A program made the position numbers and the translations under genes. The notes under the pieces are model-generated. The model saw nothing but the letters and a program-made list of their open reading frames with translations. It ran no database searches and was not told where the DNA came from. This document shows, one piece after another, positions 17,368 through 26,546 of a stretch of 64,000 bases of DNA (position 1 is its first letter; every line of letters starts with the position of its first letter). This DNA comes from Caloranaerobacter sp050286925 (lineage in GTDB: Bacteria > Bacillota > Clostridia > Tissierellales > Thermohalobacteraceae), in the NCBI RefSeq assembly GCF_050286925.1, contig NZ_JBFWFX010000008.1, forward strand, positions 1 through 64,000, read 5' to 3'.

Positions 17368-19014
17368 TTATATTGAAGTAATTTCTTCCATAAACTCAGG
17401 GGCTTCTACTTCTTGTCCATAGAATTTAATTACACCATAAGCTAATGCTAATCCAACTATTAATGATATAAGAGGATTTATATTAATAATAGCTGTTGGT
17501 AAATAACCAGCTATTAACGCTATAATAGCAACTGTTATTGAATATGGTATTTGGGTTTTTACGTGATCAATATGGTCTGATGCTGATGCCATAGAACTCA
17601 TTATAGTAGTATCAGATATTGGTGAACAATGATCACCAAATACTGCTCCAGTAAATACTGCACCTATTGTTGCAAATAAAATAGTTCCTGTATCTCCACC
17701 ACTTAATTGATATACAAGTGGAACTGCTATAGGCATTAATATAGCTGTAGTTCCCCATGAAGTTCCTGTTGAAAATGCTATAATACATCCTAGAATAAAT
17801 ACCGCCGCAGGAATTATTCCTGCTGAAATTTTTCCTTCTAATACACTAACTAAATATTTTGCTGTACCTAAATCTTTACATATACTTCCAATACCCCAAG
17901 CGAGCACTAACACCATAATTGCTATTATTAAGGATTTAGCACCATCTACCCATGCTTCCATAGCTTCTTTGAAAGTTAGTATTTTTTGACCTAATACTAG
18001 TGCAAATGCTACTATCGAACCACAGAATGATGCCCACATCATCGCTACAGCCGCGTTTGAGTTACCAATTACTTGACGTAATACACTAGGAGCGAAAGGA
18101 GTTTCTTTTAATGCATTAATTAGTGCTGTATCATTTCCACTAAGTACTGCTGCTCGTCCATTTATATATAATCCTACAATTACCATAATTATAACTGTTA
18201 ATACTGGAATGATAGCATTATAAGCTCTTAATGGAATATTTTCTTTGATTTCCATATCAGTAAGTTCTTTAGATGCTAATGGTATTGCTCCATCTGCTAC
18301 GAGTTTACCAGTTTTTCTTGCCCTTCTTTCAGCTTTTAACATAGGTCCATAATCTTTACCAGTGATTGCAATCATTAAAACAAAACCTAACATTATAATA
18401 CTATAAAATCTAAATGGAATTGACTTTACAAATGCCTCATAAGCGTTCATTTCAAATCCAATATATGCAAATGCATCTTTTAAAAGTCCTAATTCATAAG
18501 CTATCCATGTAGATATAAGTGCCATACTAGCAACTGGTGCTGCAGTTGCATCTGTTAAAAAAGATAATTTTTCTCTTGAAATACGACGTTTGTCAGTTAA
18601 AGGTCTCATAGTAGTGCCAACTAATAATGTATTAGAATAATCATCGAAGAAAATTGCAAGCCCCATAGCCCAAGTAGCTACCATGGCACTTTTAGCCGAT
18701 TTTGCTTTTTTTCCTAGCCATTCGGCTATAGCTTTTGCACCACCAGATTTTGCAATTATACCAATCATACCGCCAAGGCCAATATCAAACACAATAATTC
18801 CAGCATTCCATTTACTAGCAATTGATCCAGCAATGTATGTTTCAATAGTTTTTGCAAAGCCTACAAAGATGTTACCTTTGTAGATAATAGTAGCTCCTAC
18901 AAGAATAGCTGCAAATAATGATGGTAAAACCTGTTTCGTTTTAAAAGCAAGAATAATTGCTATTAAGGGTGGTAGTAATGACCAAATCCCATAATGACTT
19001 ACTAAATTCTCCAT
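17368..19014 (-). CDS. nhaC: Na+/H+ antiporter of the NhaC family
   Basis: A 548-residue polytopic membrane protein with about 12 helices. It shows NhaC hallmarks: FDIGLGGMIGIIAKSGG, AIFFDDYSNTLLVGTTMRPL, FSTGTSWGTTAILMPIAVP and GAVFGDHCSPISDTTIMSS. The family exchanges Na+ for H+ or, in malate-lactate or amine variants, organic solutes. An acidic loop-rich C-terminus follows. The start has a strong AGGAGGG site. It is a single-gene unit, with a long upstream spacer shared with the divergent M48 gene. Confidence 0.9.
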   Translation of the reverse strand: MENLVSHYGIWSLLPPLIAIILAFKTKQVLPSLFAAILVGATIIYKGNIFVGFAKTIETYIAGSIASKWNAGIIVFDIGLGGMIGIIAKSGGAKAIAEWLGKKAKSAKSAMVATWAMGLAIFFDDYSNTLLVGTTMRPLTDKRRISREKLSFLTDATAAPVASMALISTWIAYELGLLKDAFAYIGFEMNAYEAFVKSIPFRFYSIIMLGFVLMIAITGKDYGPMLKAERRARKTGKLVADGAIPLASKELTDMEIKENIPLRAYNAIIPVLTVIIMVIVGLYINGRAAVLSGNDTALINALKETPFAPSVLRQVIGNSNAAVAMMWASFCGSIVAFALVLGQKILTFKEAMEAWVDGAKSLIIAIMVLVLAWGIGSICKDLGTAKYLVSVLEGKISAGIIPAAVFILGCIIAFSTGTSWGTTAILMPIAVPLVYQLSGGDTGTILFATIGAVFTGAVFGDHCSPISDTTIMSSMASASDHIDHVKTQIPYSITVAIIALIAGYLPTAIININPLISLIVGLALAYGVIKFYGQEVEAPEFMEEITSI

Positions 19015-19464
19015 AAAAACCCTCCTATCTGATTAAAATTCTATTTTATCTTTATGTATATATTCGATAAGAAAACCTTTCCTCCTTCAGAATTTTAAAA
19101 AAAATCAGAATATACAAAACAATCAAAAACTTAACTTGTTTTACCTGTTTTTTTAGGTATAAGATAGTATTTTTCGAATATGAGTTTAATAAAAGATACC
19201 TTTGCTAGACAGTTTTTTGAAAATGTTTACTAGATATCTTAAATCAACGATTAGTAATTATTGCTAATATAGAAAATAATTTTTTGATAAATAAAAATTG
19301 GGCAGCTAATGCTACCTTCTTTTTTTATAGTTTTTGGAAAGGTAGTTGTTAAATTATAAACATAAATAGATAAAATTAGAGGAATTTGCTATTAAATGTA
19401 GAATATAAAAATACTATATGCAATAGACAAAAATAGTCAAATATGACTTCAAGGAGGAGATTTA
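19015..19464. other. Divergent intergenic region
   Basis: Contains the leaders of nhaC (minus) and the M48 gene (plus). A weak hairpin (GGGCAGC/GCTACC with TAAT loop) followed by seven Ts lies at about 19300-19328 and could end an untranslated leader. No gene, riboswitch or repeat is recognised. Confidence 0.4.
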
Positions 19465-20226
19465 ATGGAATTAAAAGTATATCCAAAAGAAAAATTTTAT
19501 CTGTTTTTGATGTTTATAGTAAGTACAATAATTTATGCTGTGTTAATTTTTTCAGTAGTAGGGATTATATATTTATTAATAAGTTCTATTTTTGCATTTT
19601 TTGCACATGGGATATTTATTGGGAGTGTAAGAGGCAATAGTGTACGAGTATCTGATAACCAATTTCCAGAAGTCTATAAAATGGCAAAGGAATTATCACA
19701 GAAAATTGGGTTTAAAGAAGTACCTTCAATATATATTATGCAGTCTGGAGGTATGCTTAATGCTTTTGCAACAAAGTTTCTAGGAAGAGATTTTGTTATC
19801 ATTTATTCTGATGTGCTTGAGTTGGCGTATAAAGAAGGTGAATCTGCTGTTGCGTTTATTATAGCTCACGAATTAGCACATATAAAAAGAAAGCATCTTA
19901 CATGGAGAGGCTTATTATATCCTGCAATGTTAGTTCCGTTTTTAGGTTCAGCATATTCAAGGGCATGTGAATATACAAGTGATTTAATTGCTGCTCAGCT
20001 TGTACCAGATGGAGCTATACAGGGACTTACAGTATTAGCAACAGGGAAAAGATTATATCAGAAATTGAATATATTAGAAGTAATAAATCAATCGGAAGAA
20101 GAAAGCGGATTTTGGATTTGGTTATCTGAAAAATTTTCAAATCATCCTAATCTGATTAAACGAATAAATAGAGTATATTATGAAACAAAAGTTGTAATAG
20201 ATTCAAAAGGATATCAGATGCAGTAA
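19465..20226 (+). CDS. M48-family membrane metalloprotease
   Basis: A 253-residue protein with two N-terminal membrane helices (about 10-55). The zinc motif AHELAHIKRKH lies at about 134 and the third ligand is probably Glu in RACEYTSDLIA (about 173). This is the HtpX/Ste24-like architecture: a protease facing the cytoplasm at the membrane that clears misfolded membrane proteins. The C-terminal FSNHPNLIKRIN resembles the HPxxxxRI box of M48 enzymes. The start follows AAGGAGGAG. Confidence 0.87.
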   Translation: MELKVYPKEKFYLFLMFIVSTIIYAVLIFSVVGIIYLLISSIFAFFAHGIFIGSVRGNSVRVSDNQFPEVYKMAKELSQKIGFKEVPSIYIMQSGGMLNAFATKFLGRDFVIIYSDVLELAYKEGESAVAFIIAHELAHIKRKHLTWRGLLYPAMLVPFLGSAYSRACEYTSDLIAAQLVPDGAIQGLTVLATGKRLYQKLNILEVINQSEEESGFWIWLSEKFSNHPNLIKRINRVYYETKVVIDSKGYQMQ

Positions 20227-20280
20227 AATAATAAGATTGAAATATAGATAAAAAGGTATTGAGAGGAGGGATGAATTTAA

Positions 20281-21126
20281 ATGTTTGATAGTAAAGAGAA
20301 TATGGAAGAGATATTAGAATATTATAACAGAGGGTCAGAAGTAGATAGGTTGCAGTGTGGAATAGGTAAAATCGAATTTGAAAGAACAAAAGATATAATA
20401 TTGAGGTACTTATTAAAAGAAAAGTTAGTAATATACGATATAGGTGGAGGTGCTGGTACATATTCAAGATGGTTAGCAAAGCTAGGGCATGAGGTTCATT
20501 TATTTGATTTATCTCCGAAACTGATTGAAATAGCAAGAGAAAAATCAAAAAACGAAAATGAAAATAATATTTACAATATAGAATTAGCAGATGCAAGACA
20601 AATTAATAGACCAGATGAAAGTGCAGATATGGTTTTATTAATGGGACCTCTATATCATTTGACAGAAAGAAAAGAGAGATTATTGGCTTTGAAAGAAGCA
20701 AAAAGAGTACTTAAAGAAGATGGAGTGATGATAGTAGCTGCGATAACTAGATTTGGTTCAACTTTATATGGCTTATCGGTATATGGGGAAAAGAATAATT
20801 TAATTGAAGAAGATGAATTTATGGAAATGATTGAAAGAGAATTAACAGATGGGCAACATATAAGACCAGAAAAATATCCTGGATTTATAGCAAGAGCGTA
20901 TTTTCATTTACCTGATGAATTAGCAAACGAAATTAAGGAAGTAGGATTAGAGCATGAAAAAAATATAGCTGTTGAAGGACCAATATGGATAGTACCAGCA
21001 TTTGAAGAAAAATGGAGTCTTGAAGATAGTAGGAAAAGGATGCTAAAAATAGCAAGAATGGTGGAGGAAGAAAAAAGCATAATGGGCATGAGTCCTCATT
21101 TTATAGCAATTGCAAGAAAAAGATAA
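20281..21126 (+). CDS. Class I SAM-dependent methyltransferase
   Basis: A 281-residue cytoplasmic enzyme with SAM-binding motif I YDIGGGAGTYSRWLA (about 57), the acidic end of strand 2 (LFDLSPK), DMVLLMGPLYHL (motif IV) and the LKEAKRVLKEDGV post-motif. The family methylates small molecules, proteins or RNA; the GPLYHL sequence fits small-molecule methyltransferases, but the acceptor is unknown. The start follows GAGGAGGG. It is followed by three unassigned genes and an ABC transporter in the same direction. Confidence 0.85.
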   Translation: MFDSKENMEEILEYYNRGSEVDRLQCGIGKIEFERTKDIILRYLLKEKLVIYDIGGGAGTYSRWLAKLGHEVHLFDLSPKLIEIAREKSKNENENNIYNIELADARQINRPDESADMVLLMGPLYHLTERKERLLALKEAKRVLKEDGVMIVAAITRFGSTLYGLSVYGEKNNLIEEDEFMEMIERELTDGQHIRPEKYPGFIARAYFHLPDELANEIKEVGLEHEKNIAVEGPIWIVPAFEEKWSLEDSRKRMLKIARMVEEEKSIMGMSPHFIAIARKR

Positions 21127-21161
21127 AATTAACTGTTACAAGTTCCAGGGGGTAATATGAT

Positions 21162-21680
21162 GTGAAAAGTAAATATCAAAAAATTATATTAGCATGTTTA
21201 ATTATAGTAATAGCATTTTATGTTTTCTATACTTTTCCTAGGAAATATAATATTGTTTTTCAAGGTATTAAATACAGATTAGGAGATACTTTATATCAAG
21301 AAGATATTGAAGTAAGAATTAAAGGGTGGTATACAAAAAAGATATTTTCAGGAAATCAATTTAAAGGTGAAATCTGTTTAGGGGATGAAAAACTTTTGAA
21401 TGTAAATCTAGAACTTAATAAATACAATAGTGATATTTTAATGGGGTATAAAGAAGAGATTGATGAATTTAGGATGTATGGAAAAATTTATTTGAGCAAT
21501 ACTCTTGATAAAATTACAATATTATTATTTGAACCTGATGATAAAGGTGATTATTCAAAAGGTCATTGGAGTAGTAAAAATGGATTTATGATATCAGCCC
21601 CAGCTGAAAGTAGAGAAGAAGCAATTAGTTTATCTAAAGAACTTATAAGGTCTGGAATAATAAAATATGATGATTTATAA
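21162..21680 (+). CDS. Membrane-anchored protein, unknown
   Basis: A 172-residue protein. One N-terminal helix (about 6-22) anchors an extracytoplasmic domain of about 145 residues rich in strands (VFQGIKYRLGD, EVRIKGWYTKKIF, GKIYLSNTLDKITI). I start at GTG 21162, preceded by GGGGGTAATAT; the nearby ATGATG runs into a stop. No family is recognised. It forms a run with 21728 and 22427, possibly accessory to the ABC transporter at 22837. Confidence 0.6.
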   Translation: MKSKYQKIILACLIIVIAFYVFYTFPRKYNIVFQGIKYRLGDTLYQEDIEVRIKGWYTKKIFSGNQFKGEICLGDEKLLNVNLELNKYNSDILMGYKEEIDEFRMYGKIYLSNTLDKITILLFEPDDKGDYSKGHWSSKNGFMISAPAESREEAISLSKELIRSGIIKYDDL

Positions 21681-21727
21681 AAATAAAAAGACTATTGAGG
21701 ATGTTATGTGATTTTAGAGGTGATTGT

Positions 21728-22426
21728 ATGAAAAAAAGTTTTATTGTAGTGGGAATTTTAATATTTATAATTATTTTTTCTATAGTATTTATTTTTAATA
21801 AAGATAAGAAAGATATTATAAAAATTGAGGAATTAAACTTTGAAAGTTTTGATTTAGGAAAGGTGTTAGCTTTAGTTGAAGGTAAGGACGTTGATAAGTC
21901 TAAATATTGGGTTGAGAACTTTACTATGCTTTTATCAAATGATAAAACTATTAGGAGCATGAATATTACTGTATTTAAAGAAACAGTTTTTGGAGACAGA
22001 AAACTGATTATGCATTTAAATAGAAGAGATCATGAATTGATTGTATGGGATAAGTTAATAAGAGGTGTAGAAAAAAATAGAGTAAGAGAAAATAGTTATT
22101 TTACTTTAGATGAGTTTGTACAATTAATATCTGTAATAAAAAAGCCAATTATAAATGATTTACAGAATAAAGATAGTTCATATTTATATATGATGCCAAG
22201 GTCATTTCTTAATATTGATAAAACTCAAAATTGTTATTTAGTAAATATCGTTGATAAAAAAATTATAGATGTGAAGGAAAAAGTTGATGGTAAGAAGATA
22301 AAAGTAATAAAATCGAATAGTGAAATAAAAAGGTATAAAATAAATGGTTTAAAATCAATTAGCGTATTTAGTTTGCCAGATGGGCACAAGATTTATTGTT
22401 TGGATGAAGTTAAAGGGGGATTTTAA
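21728..22426 (+). CDS. Membrane-anchored protein, unknown
   Basis: A 232-residue protein with an N-terminal signal-anchor (MKKSFIVVGILIFIIIFSI) and a Lys-rich extracytoplasmic domain. Internal segments such as ENSYFTLDEFVQLISVIKKP and SLPDGHKIYCLDE are not assignable. I start at ATG 21728, preceded by AGAGGTGATT; the frame upstream lacks a site. The next gene begins immediately after its stop, so the two are probably co-translated. Confidence 0.6.
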   Translation: MKKSFIVVGILIFIIIFSIVFIFNKDKKDIIKIEELNFESFDLGKVLALVEGKDVDKSKYWVENFTMLLSNDKTIRSMNITVFKETVFGDRKLIMHLNRRDHELIVWDKLIRGVEKNRVRENSYFTLDEFVQLISVIKKPIINDLQNKDSSYLYMMPRSFLNIDKTQNCYLVNIVDKKIIDVKEKVDGKKIKVIKSNSEIKRYKINGLKSISVFSLPDGHKIYCLDEVKGGF

Positions 22427-22756
22427 ATGTTAATGTTAATTGTTTTAATTATTTTAATCTTTTTCTTACTTAACATAGCTATTCTTTTAAGATTAAATTT
22501 ATTGCAGGAACATCTGGAAAAGAGTTTGATTATTTCAGATGAAATAATGGGAAAACTTTTAAAGTTGAAAAAGGTAGGAATTTTCACTTCTTATGAATTT
22601 GAGGATTTAGTTGATAAAGCTGTTAAACAAATGGGAAATAAAAATTATGAAAAAGATAAAAAAATATTAGAGGATTTAAAAAATATAGGTTTATTATCAT
22701 TTGAAAAATATGAACAGAAGTTAAAAGTATTAGATTATGTTTATAAAGTTAATTGA
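22427..22756 (+). CDS. Small single-helix membrane protein, unknown
   Basis: A 109-residue protein: one N-terminal membrane helix (about 2-22), then a charged helical cytoplasmic tail with KLLKLKKVGIFTSYEFEDL and a repeat-like segment LKNIGLLSFEKYEQKLKVL. The start ATG adjoins the previous stop, preceded by AAAGGGGG. It is probably an accessory subunit of the neighbouring transporter locus, by position only. Confidence 0.55.
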   Translation: MLMLIVLIILIFFLLNIAILLRLNLLQEHLEKSLIISDEIMGKLLKLKKVGIFTSYEFEDLVDKAVKQMGNKNYEKDKKILEDLKNIGLLSFEKYEQKLKVLDYVYKVN

Positions 22757-22836
22757 ATCTAGTAAGTAAAGGATATTATATTAAATTTATTAAGTCTTAT
22801 ATTGTAACTTTTTTAAATTATGAGGGAGTGGTTATA

Positions 22837-23790
22837 ATGCTTAAATATACAGAAGTAAGTAAATCATTTGGGAAACTTGTAGCTGTTAATAAACTAAATC
22901 TAAATGTTGAAGCGGGAACGATATTAGGTTTTTTAGGTCCAAATGGGGCAGGTAAAACTACAACTATTAAAATGAGTTGCGGATTAGTGAAGCCAACTTA
23001 TGGAGATATAGAGGCTTTTGGAATATCTATAAGTAAAAGTAGAAAGAAGTACATAAAAAATATTGGTGCAGTATTAGAAGGAAACAGGAATATTTATTGG
23101 AGACTAACACCAATTGAAAATATGGAATATTTTGCGGGATTAAGGGGTATAAGCCGTAAAAAAATTAGAGAGAAAATGGATGAATACTTAGAAATATTTA
23201 ATTTAAAAGAAAAGCGAAATGTTGAGTGTGGTAAGCTCTCAAGAGGTATGCAGCAAAAGGTAGCAATATGTTGTGCGATGATTCATGAACCTAGGATTTT
23301 ATTTTTAGATGAACCTACATTAGGATTAGATGTAGAATCGGTAGATTCTATGGAAAATATTATCAAAAAGATTATTTCAAAAGATCGGATTATTATTATA
23401 ACTTCTCATGATTTAAAGTTTGTAAGCGATTTATGTAACCGAATAACTATTATACATAAAGGGGTTCTTGTGTTAGATAAAGATATAAGTTTTCTTGAAA
23501 GTTATTCGGATAATATTACATATATAATAGAGACTCAGGTTCTGCAGCAAGAGATTAAAAATGATATACATAAAAATTTTTCAGTTTATATTGAAGAGAA
23601 CAATAATAAAACTCAAATAAGGATTACTTTAAAAGAAGATAATGAAATATTGGAGATTTTGAATTATTTAAAAGACATTTCTATAAAATTATTTAATATT
23701 AGAAAGGTTAATTTTGAACTTAAAGATGTATTTATGGATATTATAAAGGGGGACGATGGGGAATATGCAAGAAGCAATTTTGATATTTAA
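22837..23790 (+). CDS. ABC transporter ATP-binding protein
   Basis: A 317-residue ATPase with Walker A GPNGAGKTT (about 34-42), signature LSRGMQQKV, Walker B ILFLDEPTLGLD and the switch His in ITSHD. It belongs to the ABC-2 (drug/antibiotic/lipid export) class, with an extra C-terminal region of about 90 residues. I start at ATG 22837 after GAGGGAG; the frame extends 28 codons upstream but lacks a site. The permease gene overlaps its 3' end by 35 bases, so the two make one exporter. Confidence 0.88.
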   Translation: MLKYTEVSKSFGKLVAVNKLNLNVEAGTILGFLGPNGAGKTTTIKMSCGLVKPTYGDIEAFGISISKSRKKYIKNIGAVLEGNRNIYWRLTPIENMEYFAGLRGISRKKIREKMDEYLEIFNLKEKRNVECGKLSRGMQQKVAICCAMIHEPRILFLDEPTLGLDVESVDSMENIIKKIISKDRIIIITSHDLKFVSDLCNRITIIHKGVLVLDKDISFLESYSDNITYIIETQVLQQEIKNDIHKNFSVYIEENNNKTQIRITLKEDNEILEILNYLKDISIKLFNIRKVNFELKDVFMDIIKGDDGEYARSNFDI

Positions 23791-24553
23791 AAGCGAATTA
23801 AAAAAAATGCTTATACTTAAAAAAAGATATATATTAAGTTTTATTACCGATATAGTAGTATATTATATTTTGTTTATGGGGCTTTATTTCTTTGTAGTAA
23901 ATAATATGGGTAAAATGCCTAAAGAGGAAATAGATAAGATAGTATCAATGCAAATAGTTGGCTATATGTCATGGTTTTTCTTTTCATTTACCATAAGTTT
24001 TATGAGTAATGGTATTTATAATGAACTAGTAGAAGGTACTTTCGAACAATTATGTCTTACTCATAACAGTATAACAAAAATTTACTTCATCAAATTACTT
24101 GTATATTCTTTGATAAATACTTTAATAATCTTTCCATTGGGATTATTATTAGTTTTATCTACTGGAGTGTCTTTGATGATAAATAAAGACTTAATAATCG
24201 TTTTCTTGATTATGTTGATTGGGACAATTGGATTTTCGTATCTATTAGGAGGTATAACAATTCGATATAAGCGAACAGGACAACTTGCATTCATTATAAG
24301 TATATTTTTCTTAGGAACTAGTATCATTGACTTTTCGAATGTTCCAGAGGGTTTAAGGAATGTTTTTTATGCACTACCTTTTACAAAGGGAACAGATTTA
24401 ATGAAGAGTACGATTATTAATGGAAATTGTGTTGGATTAAAAGATATAGTATTTTTATCGATAAATTCTTTAGTTTATTTAATTATAGGTATAATTATAT
24501 TTAAATTAGCTTTTATTAAAGCAACTTCAGAGGGGACAACATCAAGATTTTGA
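23756..24553 (+). CDS. ABC-2 type transporter permease
   Basis: A 265-residue membrane protein with six predicted helices and the ABC-2 layout: N-terminal cytoplasmic segment (FKSELKKMLILKKRY), helices with NGIYNELVEGTFEQL between them, and a C-terminal helix. It is the membrane partner of the ATPase it overlaps. The exporter may secrete a peptide, lipid or drug; nothing in the locus identifies a substrate. ATG 23756 is close to AAAGGGGG; ATG 23765 is an alternative. Confidence 0.82.
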   Translation: MGNMQEAILIFKSELKKMLILKKRYILSFITDIVVYYILFMGLYFFVVNNMGKMPKEEIDKIVSMQIVGYMSWFFFSFTISFMSNGIYNELVEGTFEQLCLTHNSITKIYFIKLLVYSLINTLIIFPLGLLLVLSTGVSLMINKDLIIVFLIMLIGTIGFSYLLGGITIRYKRTGQLAFIISIFFLGTSIIDFSNVPEGLRNVFYALPFTKGTDLMKSTIINGNCVGLKDIVFLSINSLVYLIIGIIIFKLAFIKATSEGTTSRF

Positions 24554-24687
24554 TTTTTAATTATAGAACAAGGCTAATAAGTAGCAACAAAGGGTACGAC
24601 TCCATTATATTTATGTTAATTGATACGGAATATTGTATGTTAAAATTAACTCGAAAGAGATTAATAATATGTGAGAGGAAGATGCTA

Positions 24688-25125
24688 ATGACTAAAAAAG
24701 ATTATGCAATATCGTGTTTTAATAAAGGGTTTAATTGTTCACAGGCAGTACTTTCAATGTTCAGCGAAGAATTAGGATTAAGTTCTGAAATAGCATTAAA
24801 GATTTCATGTGGTTTTGGTGGAGGAATGAGACAAGGCGAAACATGTGGAGCGGTAACTGGAGCCTTAATGGTAATAGGGCTTAAATATGGGCCGAAAAAT
24901 TCAGAAGATAAATTAGCAAAAGAAAAGACATACACACTTATAGAAGAATTCTTAAATAAATTTAGATTACGTAATGGTAGTGTTATATGTAAGGAACTAT
25001 TAGAGTGTGATATAAGCACTGAAGAGGGAAGGAGAATAGCAGAAGAGAAAGAACTTTTTGTAACGCAGTGTCCAAAGTTTGTTGTTGATGCAATTGAAAT
25101 TATTGAAGAGATATGCAATTTATGA
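24688..25125 (+). CDS. C_GCAxxG_C_C family protein (redox/metal, unknown)
   Basis: A 145-residue member of the C_GCAxxG_C_C family. The signature CSQAVLSMF, SCGFGGGMRQGETCGAVTGA and later single cysteines (VICKELLECD, VTQCPKF) are present. Relatives are small all-helical proteins with conserved Cys, suspected to bind metal or act in redox; several sit near transporters. Function is not established. I start at ATG 24688, about 9 bases after GAGAGGA; the open frame continues upstream without a site. Confidence 0.75.
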   Translation: MTKKDYAISCFNKGFNCSQAVLSMFSEELGLSSEIALKISCGFGGGMRQGETCGAVTGALMVIGLKYGPKNSEDKLAKEKTYTLIEEFLNKFRLRNGSVICKELLECDISTEEGRRIAEEKELFVTQCPKFVVDAIEIIEEICNL

Positions 25126-25131
25126 TAGCAG

Positions 25132-25241
25132 TAGATAATGATACAGTTTTCCTAGTATTATAAACATTATCGGGAACTTGGCACTTATACAAGACTAATG
25201 ATGGTGGATATACATGGTCAGAAATTGAAATTAAAAAGTAG
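25132..25241 (+). pseudogene. C-terminal fragment of a BNR/sialidase-repeat protein
   Basis: One frame reads NDTVFLVL, a stop, then LSGTWHLYKTNDGGYTWSEI, ending in KK and a TAG at 25239. The block LYKTNDGGYTW is a clear Asp-box (BNR) repeat, as in sialidase-like beta-propellers. There is no start, ribosome site or upstream propeller, so only the tail of a lost gene remains. Confidence 0.6.
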
Positions 25242-25271
25242 TTTTTTCAAGATAGATAAAGAGGTGTAGAA

Positions 25272-25796
25272 ATGAAAAAAATTTTAATTCTCGGTTCAGC
25301 AGGATCAGGGAAATCGACTTTAGCGAAAAGATTAGGAGAAATAACAGGTATAGATGTTTTGCATTTAGACACAATCCATTGGAAACCAGGATGGATAGAA
25401 GCACCAAGAGAAGAGTTTTTAAGTAAGTTAAAAGCGTTTTTAGAAAAAGATTCATGGATAATAGATGGTAATTATAGAAGTACATTAGATATGAGACTGG
25501 AGTTAGCTGATACAGTTATTTTTATTGATATGTCAAGGTTATTTTGTATATATAGAGCAATAAAAAGAAGATTCATGTATAAAGGGAAATCAAGGCCTGA
25601 TATAACTCAAGGATGTGATGAAAAAATTGATTGGGAATTTTTAAAGTGGATATGGCAATATCCAATTAAAAATAAGCCAGAAATATTAGCTAAGCTAGAA
25701 AACTGCTTAACAGAAAAAGAAATATATATTTTGAAAAGTAAAAAAGAGATAGAATGCTTTATTGAAAATGTAAAAAATATACATGCTACTGATTGA
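25272..25796 (+). CDS. P-loop kinase-like protein (topology modulation/adenylate-kinase-like)
   Basis: A 174-residue cytoplasmic NTPase. It begins MKKILILGSAGSGKSTLAK with Walker A GSAGSGKST (about 8-16), then LHLDTIHWKPGW, a lid-like segment DSWIIDGNYRSTLD and RLELADTVIFIDMSR. This order is typical of the FlaR/topology-modulation branch of small nucleotide kinases. The phosphate acceptor is unknown. The start follows GAGGTG. It is unrelated in function to its neighbours as far as can be seen. Confidence 0.78.
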   Translation: MKKILILGSAGSGKSTLAKRLGEITGIDVLHLDTIHWKPGWIEAPREEFLSKLKAFLEKDSWIIDGNYRSTLDMRLELADTVIFIDMSRLFCIYRAIKRRFMYKGKSRPDITQGCDEKIDWEFLKWIWQYPIKNKPEILAKLENCLTEKEIYILKSKKEIECFIENVKNIHATD

Positions 25797-25883
25797 TATC
25801 TTTTTTCACCTTTATTTTATATTTGCATAAAATATATTAGAAATGACTAGACATGCTAAAAAGAATAGAGGTGAAATCTGAGT

Positions 25884-26465
25884 ATGTATAATAAACTACT
25901 TAATAATGAGAGCCAAAATTCTAAGAGCCCATTCGGTTCGATTGGAATGATAATTCCTTTATTTCTTTTATTTAGAGCTAAAAATTTAAATATTAAATTA
26001 GGCAATATTAATGTTGAAGATAGAATTGAGATGATGAAGAATATTAAGCCTTATTTTTATGAAAAAGATCAGAAAATTTTAAGTAAAGTACAAGATGTAT
26101 TAGAGATAATTTATAAGATCAATAGACTTACAGATGGCGATTATTCCGAAGAAGTGGTAAATACATTATCAGATATGGATAGAATACAGAGAAAAGAAAG
26201 AATATTAAAAGAAATATCAAAATATTTGGATGAGAAAGAAAAAAAAATAATTAGTATGGCTGTAAATTCAAAAGAGAGAATATATGAAACAAAAGCTAAT
26301 ATATCAGGATACAAAAATAAGGCTATCCAATCTAATGCAAATAAGGTTGAGTCTATGGTAAATTTTATAAAATGTTTTAAACCTGTTTTAGATGAGAAAA
26401 CCAATAAGCAAATTAAGAAAATAGAAAAAATAATGGAAATAATTAAGTCTGATGATATATATTAG
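25884..26465 (+). CDS. Helical protein, unknown
   Basis: A 193-residue, highly charged, mostly helical protein. One short hydrophobic stretch (GSIGMIIPLFLLFRA, about 18-32) may be an amphipathic or membrane segment. Two repeats share a pattern: FYEKDQKILSKVQDVLEIIY near 52 and FKPVLDEKTNKQIKKIEKI near 165, suggesting an internal duplication. No family recognised. The start has GAGGTG upstream. Confidence 0.6.
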   Translation: MYNKLLNNESQNSKSPFGSIGMIIPLFLLFRAKNLNIKLGNINVEDRIEMMKNIKPYFYEKDQKILSKVQDVLEIIYKINRLTDGDYSEEVVNTLSDMDRIQRKERILKEISKYLDEKEKKIISMAVNSKERIYETKANISGYKNKAIQSNANKVESMVNFIKCFKPVLDEKTNKQIKKIEKIMEIIKSDDIY

Positions 26466-26482
26466 TTAAGTTTTGTAACCAA

Positions 26483-26544
26483 AAACTCCCTTCTAGAATA
26501 CTATGTATTAGGTGAAACCTATAACATATTTGGGGAGGGAGTTT
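26483..26544 (+). promoter_or_regulatory. Leader hairpin covering a ribosome binding site
   Basis: AAACTCCCT (26483-26491) pairs with AGGGAGTTT (26536-26544), which includes part of the GGGAGGGAG ribosome site of the gene at 26547. Between the arms, TAGGT/ACCTA with a GAA loop can form an inner hairpin. Without a T run this is more likely translational control than termination. Confidence 0.5.
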
Positions 26545-26546
26545 GA

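Noticed and set aside
19300..19328. Riboswitch upstream of nhaC or the M48 gene
   Set aside because: Only a weak imperfect hairpin with a T run is visible; no conserved aptamer blocks are present.
20156..20596. 146-codon minus-strand frame
   Set aside because: It lies opposite the start of the methyltransferase and the end of the M48 gene, both well supported; Leu/Phe/Tyr-rich composition is typical of an antisense shadow.
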